A stretch of 64,000 bases of DNA from JBBDMC01 sp963775235. GTDB taxonomy: Bacteria > Pseudomonadota > Alphaproteobacteria > Rhizobiales > Kaistiaceae. Made by a program: the position numbers and the translations under genes. The notes below the pieces were generated by a model. The model saw nothing but the letters and a program-made list of their open reading frames with translations. It searched no databases and was not told where the DNA came from. Shown here one piece after another: positions 35,143 through 43,825 of the stretch. Position 1 is the first letter of the stretch. Each line of letters starts with the position of its first letter. The stretch covers positions 744,001-808,000 of the forward strand of contig CAVZHY010000002.1 in NCBI GenBank assembly GCA_963775235.1, written 5' to 3'.

Positions 35143-36183
35143 CTATTGCGGGGGGACCGGCGCTACCCGATCAAGGAAAGCTCGAATTGCCCCCACGACG
35201 TCTGCCATGTTCTCCTTGAACATGTTCTCGTGCTTCGACTTGATCTCCCTCACCTCGAGGCGGCTCATGAATGTAGGGAATCCTCCCTTGGGGTTGAGCA
35301 CGCCGGCTTTGCGCGCCGTGGTATGCAAGAGCAGAGCCTCGCCAGCGAAAGGCCCTGGAGAATAGGTTCCCATCGCAACGAACAGCGAGCGGCGCACGAG
35401 TTTGCGCCTCCACCCCTCCGTTCTTTCCGCGCCGGCGGCGTACATTGTTTGCAGGCGGGCGGCCTCGTCTTTGAATTGAGCCTGCGCCAGCGCCAGCCGC
35501 GCACCTTTGTTGAACAGGAACGGATAGCGTGCCGAAGGGTCGATCATGGTCAAGCCGCTGACGGGATCGCCGGCGGCGACGCACTGACACGCCATCTCAT
35601 AGGCAATCATCGATCCTCCACAATGCCCCGCGAACACATACGGCCCCTTCGGTCGCACCCTCCTTAGTCCCGCCAGATAGGCGCTGGCGATCTGCGCCAC
35701 GCTCTCAGGGGGGCGCTCGCCCTTCTCCAGGCCGAGCGCGCGGAAGGCATAAACGGGCCGTCCTGAAACCTCTTCCGCGATTTTCCACGGAAAGACCGAT
35801 TCTCCGTTCATGCCGTGGACGCAGCATAGCGGCGGACCGCTGCCTTCATAGCGCACAACGATCAACGGCTCGTTGTTGCCGGCGGCAGTCAGTTTGGCGA
35901 CGACGCCTGCCAACAGACGCGGTGTCGGTGCCGTGAGAAGCGCCGAAATCGAAACGGCGACCCGGAATGTCAATTCGACGCCGACGACGATGTCGGTGGC
36001 CACCAGGGAATCGCCCCCCATGCGAAAAAAGTCGTCGTCGGGACCGACCGACTCCCTATTGAAGGCGTCAGCAAACAGCCCCGCCACGATCGCGACGGGA
36101 TCCATGGAAACTGCCACGGCTGACGTCGAGTTTGCCGGTACCCTCGCCCTCACAGACACGTCCCCCAACGTTTCTGTCTCCAT
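35143..36183 (-). CDS. Carrier protein-thioesterase didomain (NRPS/PKS-like)
   Basis: Encodes 346 residues. A peptidyl/acyl carrier domain (about 28-98) has the phosphopantetheine site S59 in DDFFRMGGDSLVATDI. A type I thioesterase alpha/beta-hydrolase domain (about 105-340) follows, with oxyanion-loop CVHGMNGE and nucleophile elbow AGHCGGSMIA, where C188 takes the place of the usual serine. MTMIDPSAR-like and C-terminal SKHENMF segments would carry the Asp and His. Together with the adjacent adenylation gene this is a minimal activate-hold-release unit. It is the upstream gene of the minus-strand pair. Confidence 0.87.
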   Translation of the reverse strand: METETLGDVSVRARVPANSTSAVAVSMDPVAIVAGLFADAFNRESVGPDDDFFRMGGDSLVATDIVVGVELTFRVAVSISALLTAPTPRLLAGVVAKLTAAGNNEPLIVVRYEGSGPPLCCVHGMNGESVFPWKIAEEVSGRPVYAFRALGLEKGERPPESVAQIASAYLAGLRRVRPKGPYVFAGHCGGSMIAYEMACQCVAAGDPVSGLTMIDPSARYPFLFNKGARLALAQAQFKDEAARLQTMYAAGAERTEGWRRKLVRRSLFVAMGTYSPGPFAGEALLLHTTARKAGVLNPKGGFPTFMSRLEVREIKSKHENMFKENMADVVGAIRAFLDRVAPVPPQ

Positions 36184-36526
36184 CGCGCCTTAGCCCTGGC
36201 GAGACAAGCACGACACCCGCAGGCGCGCAAGATCGAAGCTGTGTCCTGACGAAGGTCTCGCAGAGCCCCCCTCGCGGCACCGCATCGAAACCCGGGATGG
36301 GATGGCTGCACCCGGCACGGCGTGCGGCATTTGCGCGCCATCGGCTGCGTCGAAAGTCCGGCGACGAGACGCTCGCACCGGGAGAAAGGTTCCGGATCCG
36401 GCTTTGTTCGCCGATTTGCGCGTGCCGCTGTCCCACGGGCGACGCGGGCTTAGGCAGGGAACATATGGCCCCGCTTGGAATTGAGCCGCCGGGCGGACAG
36501 GGAATTCTCGAACCCGAGGTATCGCC
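36184..36526. other. Intergenic region downstream of the NRPS-like pair's 5' end
   Basis: About 340 bases between divergent genes. It should contain both promoters, but no convincing box, repeat, RNA gene or protein remnant was recognised. AATTGAG and GGGAATTC near the 3' end precede the exported-protein gene. Confidence 0.4.
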
Positions 36527-37015
36527 ATGAATAGGCTAATTTGGGCTACGGCAGTGCTGGGTACGATGTTGGTTGGCACCGCGTTCGCGGCCGACGTCGC
36601 AAAAGTCCAGGTCAATCAGGATGAGAAGTTCGGAAGCTATTTGGCCGACGCCAATGGCGTGCCGTTCTATCTGTTCACCGCCGATAAGCAGGGCCAAAGC
36701 GGCACGACGGCAACGAGCGCATGTGAGGATAAATGCGCGACCGCGTGGCCGCCGGCAATCGCTGGCGCCGATAAGCCGGCAGCGGGTGAGAAGGTCGGCG
36801 CTTCATTGTTGTCCAGCTTCGACCGCAAGGACGGCACCAAGCAGATCACCTACAATGGTTGGCCCCTATACTTCTTTTCAAAAGACGTACCAGCGGGCGC
36901 ACCCACGGCGCATTCAACCCCGCCTACCGGCCAGGGCAAGACCGCGTTCGGGGGTGAATGGTACCTGGTCACACCCGACGGCAAGAAGGACGAACAGGGC
37001 GCCGGCAATGGCTGA
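36527..37015 (+). CDS. Exported protein of the Lipoprotein_15 / COG4315 secreted-repeat family
   Basis: Encodes 162 residues with a signal peptide (MNRLIWATAVLGTMLVGTAF, cleavage near AFA). No lipobox cysteine. Two family repeats follow: GSYLADANGVPFYLFTADKQ with CEDKCATAWPP, and KQITYNGWPLYFFSKDV. These periplasmic beta-domain proteins have no established function. The tail is acidic and Gly-rich. Confidence 0.85.
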   Translation: MNRLIWATAVLGTMLVGTAFAADVAKVQVNQDEKFGSYLADANGVPFYLFTADKQGQSGTTATSACEDKCATAWPPAIAGADKPAAGEKVGASLLSSFDRKDGTKQITYNGWPLYFFSKDVPAGAPTAHSTPPTGQGKTAFGGEWYLVTPDGKKDEQGAGNG

Positions 37016-37171
37016 GTGCCAATAGGCCATTGTTCGCTGTCCACGTCCGGATGGTGGGCTGATCCAAGGGCGAGGGTGATTGTGGCACGCCATCTGTGTT
37101 TCGTCACAAAAGCTCCCTTGGCGAACCCACGAAAAGCCGTGTTCGGGCATTTGGATTACCGATGTTGAGGG

Positions 37172-37183
37172 GGTGGCGCCACC
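37172..37183. promoter_or_regulatory. Perfect 12-bp palindrome upstream of DUF1344 gene
   Basis: GGTGGCGCCACC is a perfect palindrome about 40 bases before the DUF1344 start, with GGTGGCG repeated at about 37196-37202. Could be a repressor site or part of an mRNA hairpin. No further support. Confidence 0.3.
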
Positions 37184-37223
37184 AAGCAAGATTCGGTGGC
37201 GTAACATCGGCGAGGAGAGTGAA

Positions 37224-37484
37224 ATGAAGAAGTTGATGATTGCCGCGGGTGCCGCTGCCCTTCTAGCTGCGTCGTCGCTGGCTGCGTTCGCGGACCAAGC
37301 TTCCGGCACGATCCAGAGCATCGACACCTCGGCCATGACCGTGACCCTCGATGACGGCAACACCTACATGCTGCCGCAAGGTGCGGATACCGCTTCGCTC
37401 CAGGTCGGCGAGAAGGTGCAGATCGAATTCACCAAGGGCGACAACGGCCAGCTCCAGGCGAGTTCGGTACAGCCGGCGGCCTAA
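37224..37484 (+). CDS. Small exported DUF1344 family protein
   Basis: Encodes 86 residues from the ATG at 37224, with GAGGAGAG as ribosome-binding site. Signal peptide at 1-24 (MKKLMIAAGAAALLAASSLA), then a small beta-rich domain ASGTIQSIDTSAMTVTLDDG and VGEKVQIEFTKGDNG characteristic of DUF1344. Function unknown. It is followed by two strong hairpins. Confidence 0.87.
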   Translation: MKKLMIAAGAAALLAASSLAAFADQASGTIQSIDTSAMTVTLDDGNTYMLPQGADTASLQVGEKVQIEFTKGDNGQLQASSVQPAA

Positions 37485-37498
37485 CGCAGCGAGCGATC

Positions 37499-37527
37499 GG
37501 CCGGCCGCGCGCCTTGCGCGGTCGGCC
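37499..37527 (+). terminator. GC-rich hairpin after DUF1344 gene
   Basis: Arms GGCCGGCCGCGC (37499-37510) and GCGCGGTCGGCC (37516-37527) pair at 11 of 12 positions around a GCCTT loop, 15 bases after the stop. No T-run, so termination strength is uncertain. Confidence 0.55.
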
Positions 37528-37666
37528 CTCTCTGGGGTGAGCAATCCGTTGGCGCATTCCGGAGTTCACCTTGTCCCGATGCGGCTTTGGCCTCGGGGAC
37601 GACGGACCTTGATGAATATCTGCTAGGCGCGCCTTCCTGAACTCCTGTGTTGAGCGATGGCGTGCG

Positions 37667-37690
37667 AAGGGGCGGCCTCGGCCGCCCCTT
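37667..37690 (+). terminator. Rho-independent-type terminator hairpin
   Basis: Arms AAGGGGCGGCC (37667-37677) and GGCCGCCCCTT (37680-37690) are perfectly complementary around a two-base loop, followed by CTGTTTC. The 140 bases between this and the previous hairpin hold no recognisable gene; a small transcript ending here is possible. Confidence 0.6.
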
Positions 37691-37892
37691 CTGTTTCAAG
37701 TTCCATGGCCCCGACCGATCAGCCGCCTCGCGCCGCGCGAGCCAAGCCACCACAACCCTTTACTCGTTCGACGGAACGTGCGTTTGGATGAGGGATGGTC
37801 GTAGCGTAACTTGGATCATCACACGCGAGTCCCTCGCTGATGCAACATGCAGCCACCCACCACCGAGAACCGACTGCGGGAGCCGGCGGCTG

Positions 37893-39396
37893 ATGGGCCA
37901 CCACATCCTTGCCGTCGACCAGGGCACGACGTCTTCGCGGGCGATCGTCTTCGACCGCGATCTTGCGGTCGTCGCGATAGCACAGCGCGAGTTTCCCCAG
38001 CATTTCCCCAGACCCGGCTGGGTCGAGCACGACCCGGAGGACATCTGGCGCTCGGTGGTAGCCACCTGCCGCGCGGCCATCCGCAAGGCCGGCATCCTCC
38101 CCACCGACATTGTCGGCATCGGCATCACCAATCAGCGCGAGACGGTCGTCGTCTGGGACCGCAAGAGCGGCGCCCCGATCCACCGCGCCATCGTCTGGCA
38201 GGACCGCCGCACAACCGACCATTGCGCCGCGCTGGCCGCCGCCGGTCACGAGCCGGCGGCGATCGCCGCCAGCGGCCTCCGCCTCGATCCCTACTTTTCC
38301 GGTACCAAAGTCGCATGGCTGCTCGACCATGTGAAAGGCGCCCGCGCCAAAGCCGAGCGCGGCGATCTCTGCTTCGGCACCATCGACGCGTTCCTGATCT
38401 GGCGTTTCACGGGCGGCCGCGTTCACGCGACCGACGCCACCAACGCCGCGCGCACCCTCCTGTTCGACATCCACCGGGGGGAGTGGAGCGATGCTCTCAC
38501 CGCCATGCTGGACGTGCCGCGGGCAATGCTGCCCGAGGTGAAGGATTGCGCCGCCGACTTCGGCGTCACCGACAAACGCATCCTCGGTGCCGCCATTCCG
38601 ATCCTCGGCGTCGCCGGTGATCAGCAGGCAGCGACGGTCGGCCAGGCCTGCTTCCGTCCCGGCATGGTCAAGTCCACCTACGGCACCGGCTGCTTCGTCC
38701 TCCTCAATACCGGCGACGAGCCGGTGAGGTCTGAGAACCGCCTGCTCACCACCATCGCCTACCAACTCGGCGGCAAGCGCACCTATGCGGTGGAGGGTTC
38801 AATCTTCATCGCCGGCGCGGCGGTTCAGTGGCTCCGCGACGGGCTGAAGGTCATCCGTCGCGCCGCCGACGCCGGCACGCTTGCCGCCAAAGCCGATCCC
38901 GAGCAGCCCGTCTATCTGGTGCCCGCCTTCGTCGGGCTCGGCGCGCCTTATTGGGACCCAGAGGCGCGCGGTGCCATCTTCGGCCTCACCCGTGGCACCA
39001 CGGCGGCCGAGCTCGCCCGCGCTGCCCTGGACTTCGGTCTGCTACCAGACCCTCGATCTCATCGCTGCGATGGGCCATGACTGGCCGCACGGGCGTGGCG
39101 CGCGGTCCGTGGTCAGGGTCGATGGGGGCATGGCGGCATCCGATTGGACGATGCAGCGGCTTGCCGACATACTCCAGCAGCCCGTGGACAGGCCACGGTC
39201 AGCGGAGACGACAGCACTCGGAGCGGCCTATCTAGCCGGTCGTCAGGCCGGAATTTGCCCGCCTCCGGCCACTTTCGCCCGCCAATGGCAACAAGGCCGT
39301 CGTTTCGAACCGTCGATGCAGGCCATTGAAAGACAACGTAAAGTCGATGGCTGGCGGGATGCCGTAAACCGTACTCTCAGCGGGGCTCGAATGTGA
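37893..39396 (+). pseudogene. glpK: Glycerol kinase GlpK, interrupted by a +1 frameshift
   Basis: Starts MGHHILAVDQGTTSSRAIVF at the ATG at 37893. FGKY-family motifs follow: GWVEHDPEDIW, GIGITNQRET, GTIDAFLIWR, GVAGDQQAA, STYGTGCFVL and GAPYWDPEARG. At about 39033 one extra T breaks the frame after ARAALD; the next frame continues SVCYQTLDLIAAMGHDW, then VDGGMAASDW and ETTALGAAYLAG. Removing it gives 500 residues, the normal length. It phosphorylates glycerol to glycerol-3-phosphate. It is convergent with the sugar ABC operon, 2 bases apart. Sequence error is more likely than decay. Confidence 0.9.
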
Positions 39397-39398
39397 GT

Positions 39399-40493
39399 CT
39401 AGAGCGATTTTTCGGTCGCGGCATCGAAGTAGCAAAGCATCTCGGCCGGGGCGACAGCCCGCACCCTTGCACCCACCTTGGGAGCGCTCCGCCCGGAAGT
39501 GATGGCGACCAATGTTTCCGTGCCCGCATCGATGTGGACGAAAGTCTCGGCCCCGAGCGGCTCGACGACGCTGACCTCGCCTTCGACCGACAGGCCGGTA
39601 TTGCCTGGATCGTCGCCACTGAGGCGAAGGTCTTGCGGCCTCACACCGACGAGCACCGAATTGCCGCGGGCGTGGCGCAGCGCCGGGGAAAGCGCCGTCA
39701 CGGTGACTCCCGGCACTGCGATTGTCAGATTGCGCGCGCTTTCGCTACCGCTCAATTCGCCTGCAAGGATATTCATGGTCGGACTGCCGATGAACCGTGC
39801 GGTGAACACGTCGTCGGGCCGCTCATAGACGTCCATGGGCGAGCCGGACTGAAGAATGCGGCCTGCGTTCATCACGACGATCCGGTCGGCCATTGTCATT
39901 GCCTCGACCTGATCGTGAGTGACGAAGATGATGGTGGTGCCGAGGCGCTGGTGCAGTTCCTTGATCTCCACGCGCATCTGCGCACGCAGTTGTGCGTCCA
40001 GGTTGGACAGCGGCTCGTCGAACAAAAATACTGACGGCTGGCGGACCATCGCCCGCCCGATCGCAACCCGCTGACGCTGGCCGCCCGAGAGCTGAGCCGG
40101 ACGCCGTTCGAGGAGGTCCTCGAGGCCCAGGGCGCGCGCCGTTTCTTCGATGCGCGCCCGCTTCTCGTTCGCGGAAAGTCTTGACGAATAAAGACCGAAG
40201 CCGATGTTCTTGGCGACGCTCATGTGAGGATAGATGGCGTAGTTCTGGAAGACCATCGCGACGTTGCGCTGCTTGGGCTCCACCTGGTTGACGATGCGCC
40301 CGTCGATCAGCACGGTCCCGTCGGTGGCGTCTTCCAGCCCTGCCACGATCCTTAGGGTGGTCGACTTGCCGCAACCGGACGGCCCGACCAAAACGACAAA
40401 TTCCCCGTCGGCCACCGTCAGGTCTATCCCTTGAATAGCCGCAACTCTGCCGAACCGCTTGGTCACGCCGTGAAGCTCTATCCGGGCCATCAC
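39399..40493 (-). CDS. ugpC: CUT1-family sugar ABC ATPase (UgpC/MsmK type)
   Basis: Encodes 364 residues. Walker A GPSGCGKST, Q-loop VFQNYAIYPHMSV, signature LSGGQRQRVAIGRAM, Walker B VFLFDEPLSNLDA and FVTHDQVEAM, followed by an OB-fold regulatory domain (about 240-360, GVRPQDLRLSG). The UgpC/MsmK group energises importers for disaccharides, oligosaccharides or glycerol-3-phosphate. It overlaps the lyase gene by four bases and is the last gene of the operon. Confidence 0.92.
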   Translation of the reverse strand: MMARIELHGVTKRFGRVAAIQGIDLTVADGEFVVLVGPSGCGKSTTLRIVAGLEDATDGTVLIDGRIVNQVEPKQRNVAMVFQNYAIYPHMSVAKNIGFGLYSSRLSANEKRARIEETARALGLEDLLERRPAQLSGGQRQRVAIGRAMVRQPSVFLFDEPLSNLDAQLRAQMRVEIKELHQRLGTTIIFVTHDQVEAMTMADRIVVMNAGRILQSGSPMDVYERPDDVFTARFIGSPTMNILAGELSGSESARNLTIAVPGVTVTALSPALRHARGNSVLVGVRPQDLRLSGDDPGNTGLSVEGEVSVVEPLGAETFVHIDAGTETLVAITSGRSAPKVGARVRAVAPAEMLCYFDAATEKSL

Positions 40494-42007
40494 GCCTCCC
40501 CGATCAGATGTCCGAATTTCTCGGCGAGCAGTGCCGCTGCGGTCGCCTCGCGGCGGGCGTCGGCCGCTGCGCCATTCGTCAGTTCGCTAAGCCGACGGCG
40601 GTAGAGCGCCAGCGCGTCTGCCAGCGCCGGCGGCGCCGGCCCGCCCGGCCGGTCTCGCACTTCAATGAAATGTTCGGCAGAGACTATCTTTGCAAACGCG
40701 TCCGCAGTCAGCTTGCTCTTGCGCCCGCAGGCGGCCTGGAAGGCAGCCAGAAAAGGTGCGTAGCCATCGCTCCCAAGCTCGCCCCCGACGGCCACCACCG
40801 CTGTCGCGACGTCAGCTGCGATGCCGTGCGCGGCCCTAAAGGACAGGCCCTCCATGCGCACGAGGCTGTCGGCGAGCTCGGTGATGGTGGCGCAGCTCCG
40901 TCGGATGTTTTCGGCGACGCGTGCGGCATTGACCTCAAGCGTCGGGACAAGGGCGGCCATGAGGTCGAGCACCCGGGCGGCGGATCGGAAGGCCTCGTAT
41001 CCCATCGCCTGGGTTTCGCCTTCGCTATCGTTCATGTCAGTGAAGGGCGTGTTGTGCATGACGTCGAGCATGGCTCTGGCGCGGGACATCGTCTGCGAGG
41101 CGAGGTGGCGTAGATGCTCGATAGGCACAGGATTGCGCTTCTGCGGCATGATCGAGGAGACCTGCACGAACGCGTCCGGCACGTGAATCTGGCCGACCTC
41201 GAAGCTCGTCCAGAATTGCAGGTCCTGGATCGGCCGGCCGAGATGCAGAAAAATCAGTTCGATCGCGGAATAGATGGAGGTGATGTAATCGACGGCGGCG
41301 ATCGAGCCATAGGAATTGCCGGTCGGCGCGACGAAGCCCAGCAACTCGGCGATCCGAGCCCGGTCGAGCGGAAAACCGCTGGTGGTGATCGCGGCCGCTC
41401 CCATCGGCGAGAGGTCGACAATGCGGCGCGCCTCATCCAGCCGCGAGGCATCGCGCAACAGGACCTCGATCACCGCCGACAGATAGTGACCGAAGGTGGT
41501 TGGCTGCGCCGGCTGGCCGTGGGTATAGGCAAGGATGACCGAATCGTGTTCGCGCTCGGCGACGTCGATCAGGGTTGCAGTGAAACCGCGCAGTTTCGCC
41601 GCCAATCCGTCGATCTCGGCCTTGAGGCGCAGGCGGAAGAGGGTGTGGTCGATATCGTTGCGTGAGCGGCCGGTATGCAATCGGCCTGCAACATCGGGTC
41701 CCAGGCGCTTCTTCAGTTCGGACTCCACCAGAAAGAAGTAGTCCTCGACCTCGCCGGTGTAGGTGAGGGCCGCGATATCGGTTTCGCGATCGATCGCTTC
41801 CAGCCCCCCGGCGATCGCGCGGGCGTCAGCGGCGCTGACGATGCCGGTCTCGGCGAGCATCACAAGGTGGGCACGGTCGATGCGGCGGAAACCGTCGACA
41901 AAGTACGCCTTGGCCCCTTCGAAAAGCGGCTTCAGCACGGTCTCCTTGTAGACCGGATCGGGGAAGCGGCTGTGATCGGCGCCGGGAGTTCTAGGGTTGG
42001 CGGCCAC
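40490..42007 (-). CDS. Argininosuccinate-lyase-like enzyme of the fumarase superfamily
   Basis: Encodes 505 residues from a GTG at 42007, five bases after the permease stop. Superfamily motifs are intact: HTGRSRNDIDHT, YTHGQPAQPTTFGHY and the catalytic-loop signature SSIMPQKRNP. True ArgH reads HTGRSRNDQVAT and YTHLQRAQP, so the substrate contacts differ. It sits inside a sugar transporter operon with no other arginine gene. An elimination on an imported compound is likelier than arginine synthesis, but that is inference. Confidence 0.85.
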   Translation of the reverse strand: MAANPRTPGADHSRFPDPVYKETVLKPLFEGAKAYFVDGFRRIDRAHLVMLAETGIVSAADARAIAGGLEAIDRETDIAALTYTGEVEDYFFLVESELKKRLGPDVAGRLHTGRSRNDIDHTLFRLRLKAEIDGLAAKLRGFTATLIDVAEREHDSVILAYTHGQPAQPTTFGHYLSAVIEVLLRDASRLDEARRIVDLSPMGAAAITTSGFPLDRARIAELLGFVAPTGNSYGSIAAVDYITSIYSAIELIFLHLGRPIQDLQFWTSFEVGQIHVPDAFVQVSSIMPQKRNPVPIEHLRHLASQTMSRARAMLDVMHNTPFTDMNDSEGETQAMGYEAFRSAARVLDLMAALVPTLEVNAARVAENIRRSCATITELADSLVRMEGLSFRAAHGIAADVATAVVAVGGELGSDGYAPFLAAFQAACGRKSKLTADAFAKIVSAEHFIEVRDRPGGPAPPALADALALYRRRLSELTNGAAADARREATAAALLAEKFGHLIGEA

Positions 42008-42012
42008 CGCGT

Positions 42013-42882
42013 CTAGCCCTTGAGACCAGCGAGCACTACACCGCGCACGATGAACCGCTGCAAGGCCAGGAAGACGAGCAGGGTCGGGATCGTGGCGAGG
42101 CTGGCGCCGGTCATGATCTTCTCCCATTGGATCGAGGCTTCGACGGCGAAGCTCGAGATACCGACCGGCAGCGTGTAAAGGTTCTTGTTGGTCGTGACGA
42201 TCAGCGGCCAGATGAACGCCGTCCAGTTGCCGAGAAAGGTGAAGATGGCGAGAGCCGAGATCGCGGGGGTCACAAGCGGCACGGCCACCTTCCACCAGAT
42301 TGCGAATTCGTTGAGGCCGTCGATGCGCGCGGCCTCAAGGAAATCGTCGGGCACGGTCTCGAAGAACTGCTTCATCAAAAACGTGCCGAAGGCCGTCATC
42401 ATGCCGGGGAACATGATCCCCCAATAGCTGTCGAGCCAATGGAAGTTGCGCGCCATCAGGTACCACGGGATGACCAGCATCTCGGTCGGGATCATCAGCG
42501 TCGACAGGATGGCGACGAAGACCAGATAGCGGCCGCGGAAACGAAACTTGGCGAGCGTGTAGCCGACCAGTGTGTCGAAGAACACATTCGACAGGCAGAC
42601 CGACGTCGCCACGATCAGCGAATTGACGAACCAGCGCAAGAAGCGGCCGTCGGCGAGCACCTCGACGTAGTTCTTCAGCGTTGGTTCGGCCGGGATTAGG
42701 CGCAGATCGTAGACCTGCGATGAGTCCTTGAGCGAAGTCGATAGCATGAAAATGATCGGCGTGATCATCAGAAATCCGCCGATGAAAAGCAGGGTCCAGG
42801 CGATCACACGGCCGGGTCGCGGCGCGCGCATCGACAGGCTCTCGATGCGGGGCGGGGCCGTTGCAGCGATCTCGGCGGCCAT
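42013..42882 (-). CDS. CUT1 sugar ABC permease (MalG type)
   Basis: Encodes 289 residues with six membrane helices. The cytoplasmic EAA loop is EAARIDGLNEFAIWWKVAVPLVTPAI, which docks to the ATPase. The downstream lyase start lies five bases after the stop, and the first permease ends one base before this start. It forms a heterodimer with that permease. Confidence 0.92.
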   Translation of the reverse strand: MAAEIAATAPPRIESLSMRAPRPGRVIAWTLLFIGGFLMITPIIFMLSTSLKDSSQVYDLRLIPAEPTLKNYVEVLADGRFLRWFVNSLIVATSVCLSNVFFDTLVGYTLAKFRFRGRYLVFVAILSTLMIPTEMLVIPWYLMARNFHWLDSYWGIMFPGMMTAFGTFLMKQFFETVPDDFLEAARIDGLNEFAIWWKVAVPLVTPAISALAIFTFLGNWTAFIWPLIVTTNKNLYTLPVGISSFAVEASIQWEKIMTGASLATIPTLLVFLALQRFIVRGVVLAGLKG

Positions 42883-42883
42883 G

Positions 42884-43816
42884 TCAGCGGTCCCGCAGAA
42901 TGCGCAACTGGACGAGCGACACGATCAGAAGGACGAGGAACAACACCACCGTCTGCGCCGCCGCATAGCCCATATTGAAGGACGAGAAGGCGGTCTGATA
43001 GATCATAAGCACCAGCGGCTTGGTCGAGTTGAGGGGCCCGCCGGGGTCGTTGGTGGTCATGTTGTAGACCTGATCGAATATGCGCAGGAATCCGATCGAG
43101 GAGAACACCACGAGGAAGACGATGGTGGGCCTGAGAAGCGGCAGCGTGATGCGGGTGAGGATCGTCCAGTTGGACACGCCGTCGATGCGCGCTGCTTCGT
43201 AATAGGTCGCTGGAATCGCCCTTAGACCGGCCATGAAGATGACGATCTGGAACCCGAGGCCTGCCCACACCGCGGAAGCCAGCACCGAGACCAACGCCTG
43301 CTGTGGCGAGCGCAGGAAGGGTTGCGCCGGCAGGCCGATGTGCGACAGGACGTTGTTAATGAAGCCGATCGGCACCGGCTGGTAGAACCAGCGCCAAACC
43401 CAGGCGAGCGCGGCCGCGGTGGTCAGGTACGGCAGGAAATAGAGTGCACGGATGAAGCCGTGCATGAAGCGAACCTTCTCCAACTCGTGGGCGACGGCAA
43501 AGGAGATCACCAGGCTGACCGGCGTGCCGATGATCAGATAGGCGAAGGTGTTGCCGAAAACCTGCCAAAACACCGGGTCATTGTAGAGTTTGACATAATT
43601 GGTGAGACCGACGAAGTGCGCCGGTCTGAGAAGGTTCCAGTTGGTGAACGACAGCCACATGGCATTGGCCGTCGGCCAGAAACGTATGACGACGTAGAAG
43701 ACGATCGGAACCGTCAGAAAGGCCCATGCCCAGACGGTCTGTTTCTGATGGATTGTCAGGCGGTTCCAGACGCGGCCGAACCCGGCCGCGTCTTCACGCC
43801 GTTCAGCTACCGCCAC
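42884..43816 (-). CDS. CUT1 sugar ABC permease (MalF/UgpA type)
   Basis: Encodes 310 residues with six membrane helices; EAA loop YEAARIDGVSNWTILTRITLPLL. Motif ADYLF-like SFTNWNLLRPAHFVGLTNYVKL in the first periplasmic region is usual for this family. It follows the binding-protein gene by 9 bases. Confidence 0.92.
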   Translation of the reverse strand: MAVAERREDAAGFGRVWNRLTIHQKQTVWAWAFLTVPIVFYVVIRFWPTANAMWLSFTNWNLLRPAHFVGLTNYVKLYNDPVFWQVFGNTFAYLIIGTPVSLVISFAVAHELEKVRFMHGFIRALYFLPYLTTAAALAWVWRWFYQPVPIGFINNVLSHIGLPAQPFLRSPQQALVSVLASAVWAGLGFQIVIFMAGLRAIPATYYEAARIDGVSNWTILTRITLPLLRPTIVFLVVFSSIGFLRIFDQVYNMTTNDPGGPLNSTKPLVLMIYQTAFSSFNMGYAAAQTVVLFLVLLIVSLVQLRILRDR

Positions 43817-43825
43817 CCGCGGCGC

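Noticed and set aside
36480..36520. TTCTCGAACCC resembling a tRNA T-arm on the minus strand
   Set aside because: No acceptor stem, anticodon arm or matching partner segments could be assembled around it.
37647..37892. Open frame upstream of the glpK ATG
   Set aside because: The glycerol kinase fold begins at MGHHILAVDQG; the upstream part is unlike the family and includes a terminator hairpin.
16615..39036. Programmed +1 frameshifting at GACTTCG in the MFS and glpK genes
   Set aside because: The same heptamer occurs in-frame without a shift in ptsN (PIDFEAP), and neither protein family is known for programmed shifts.
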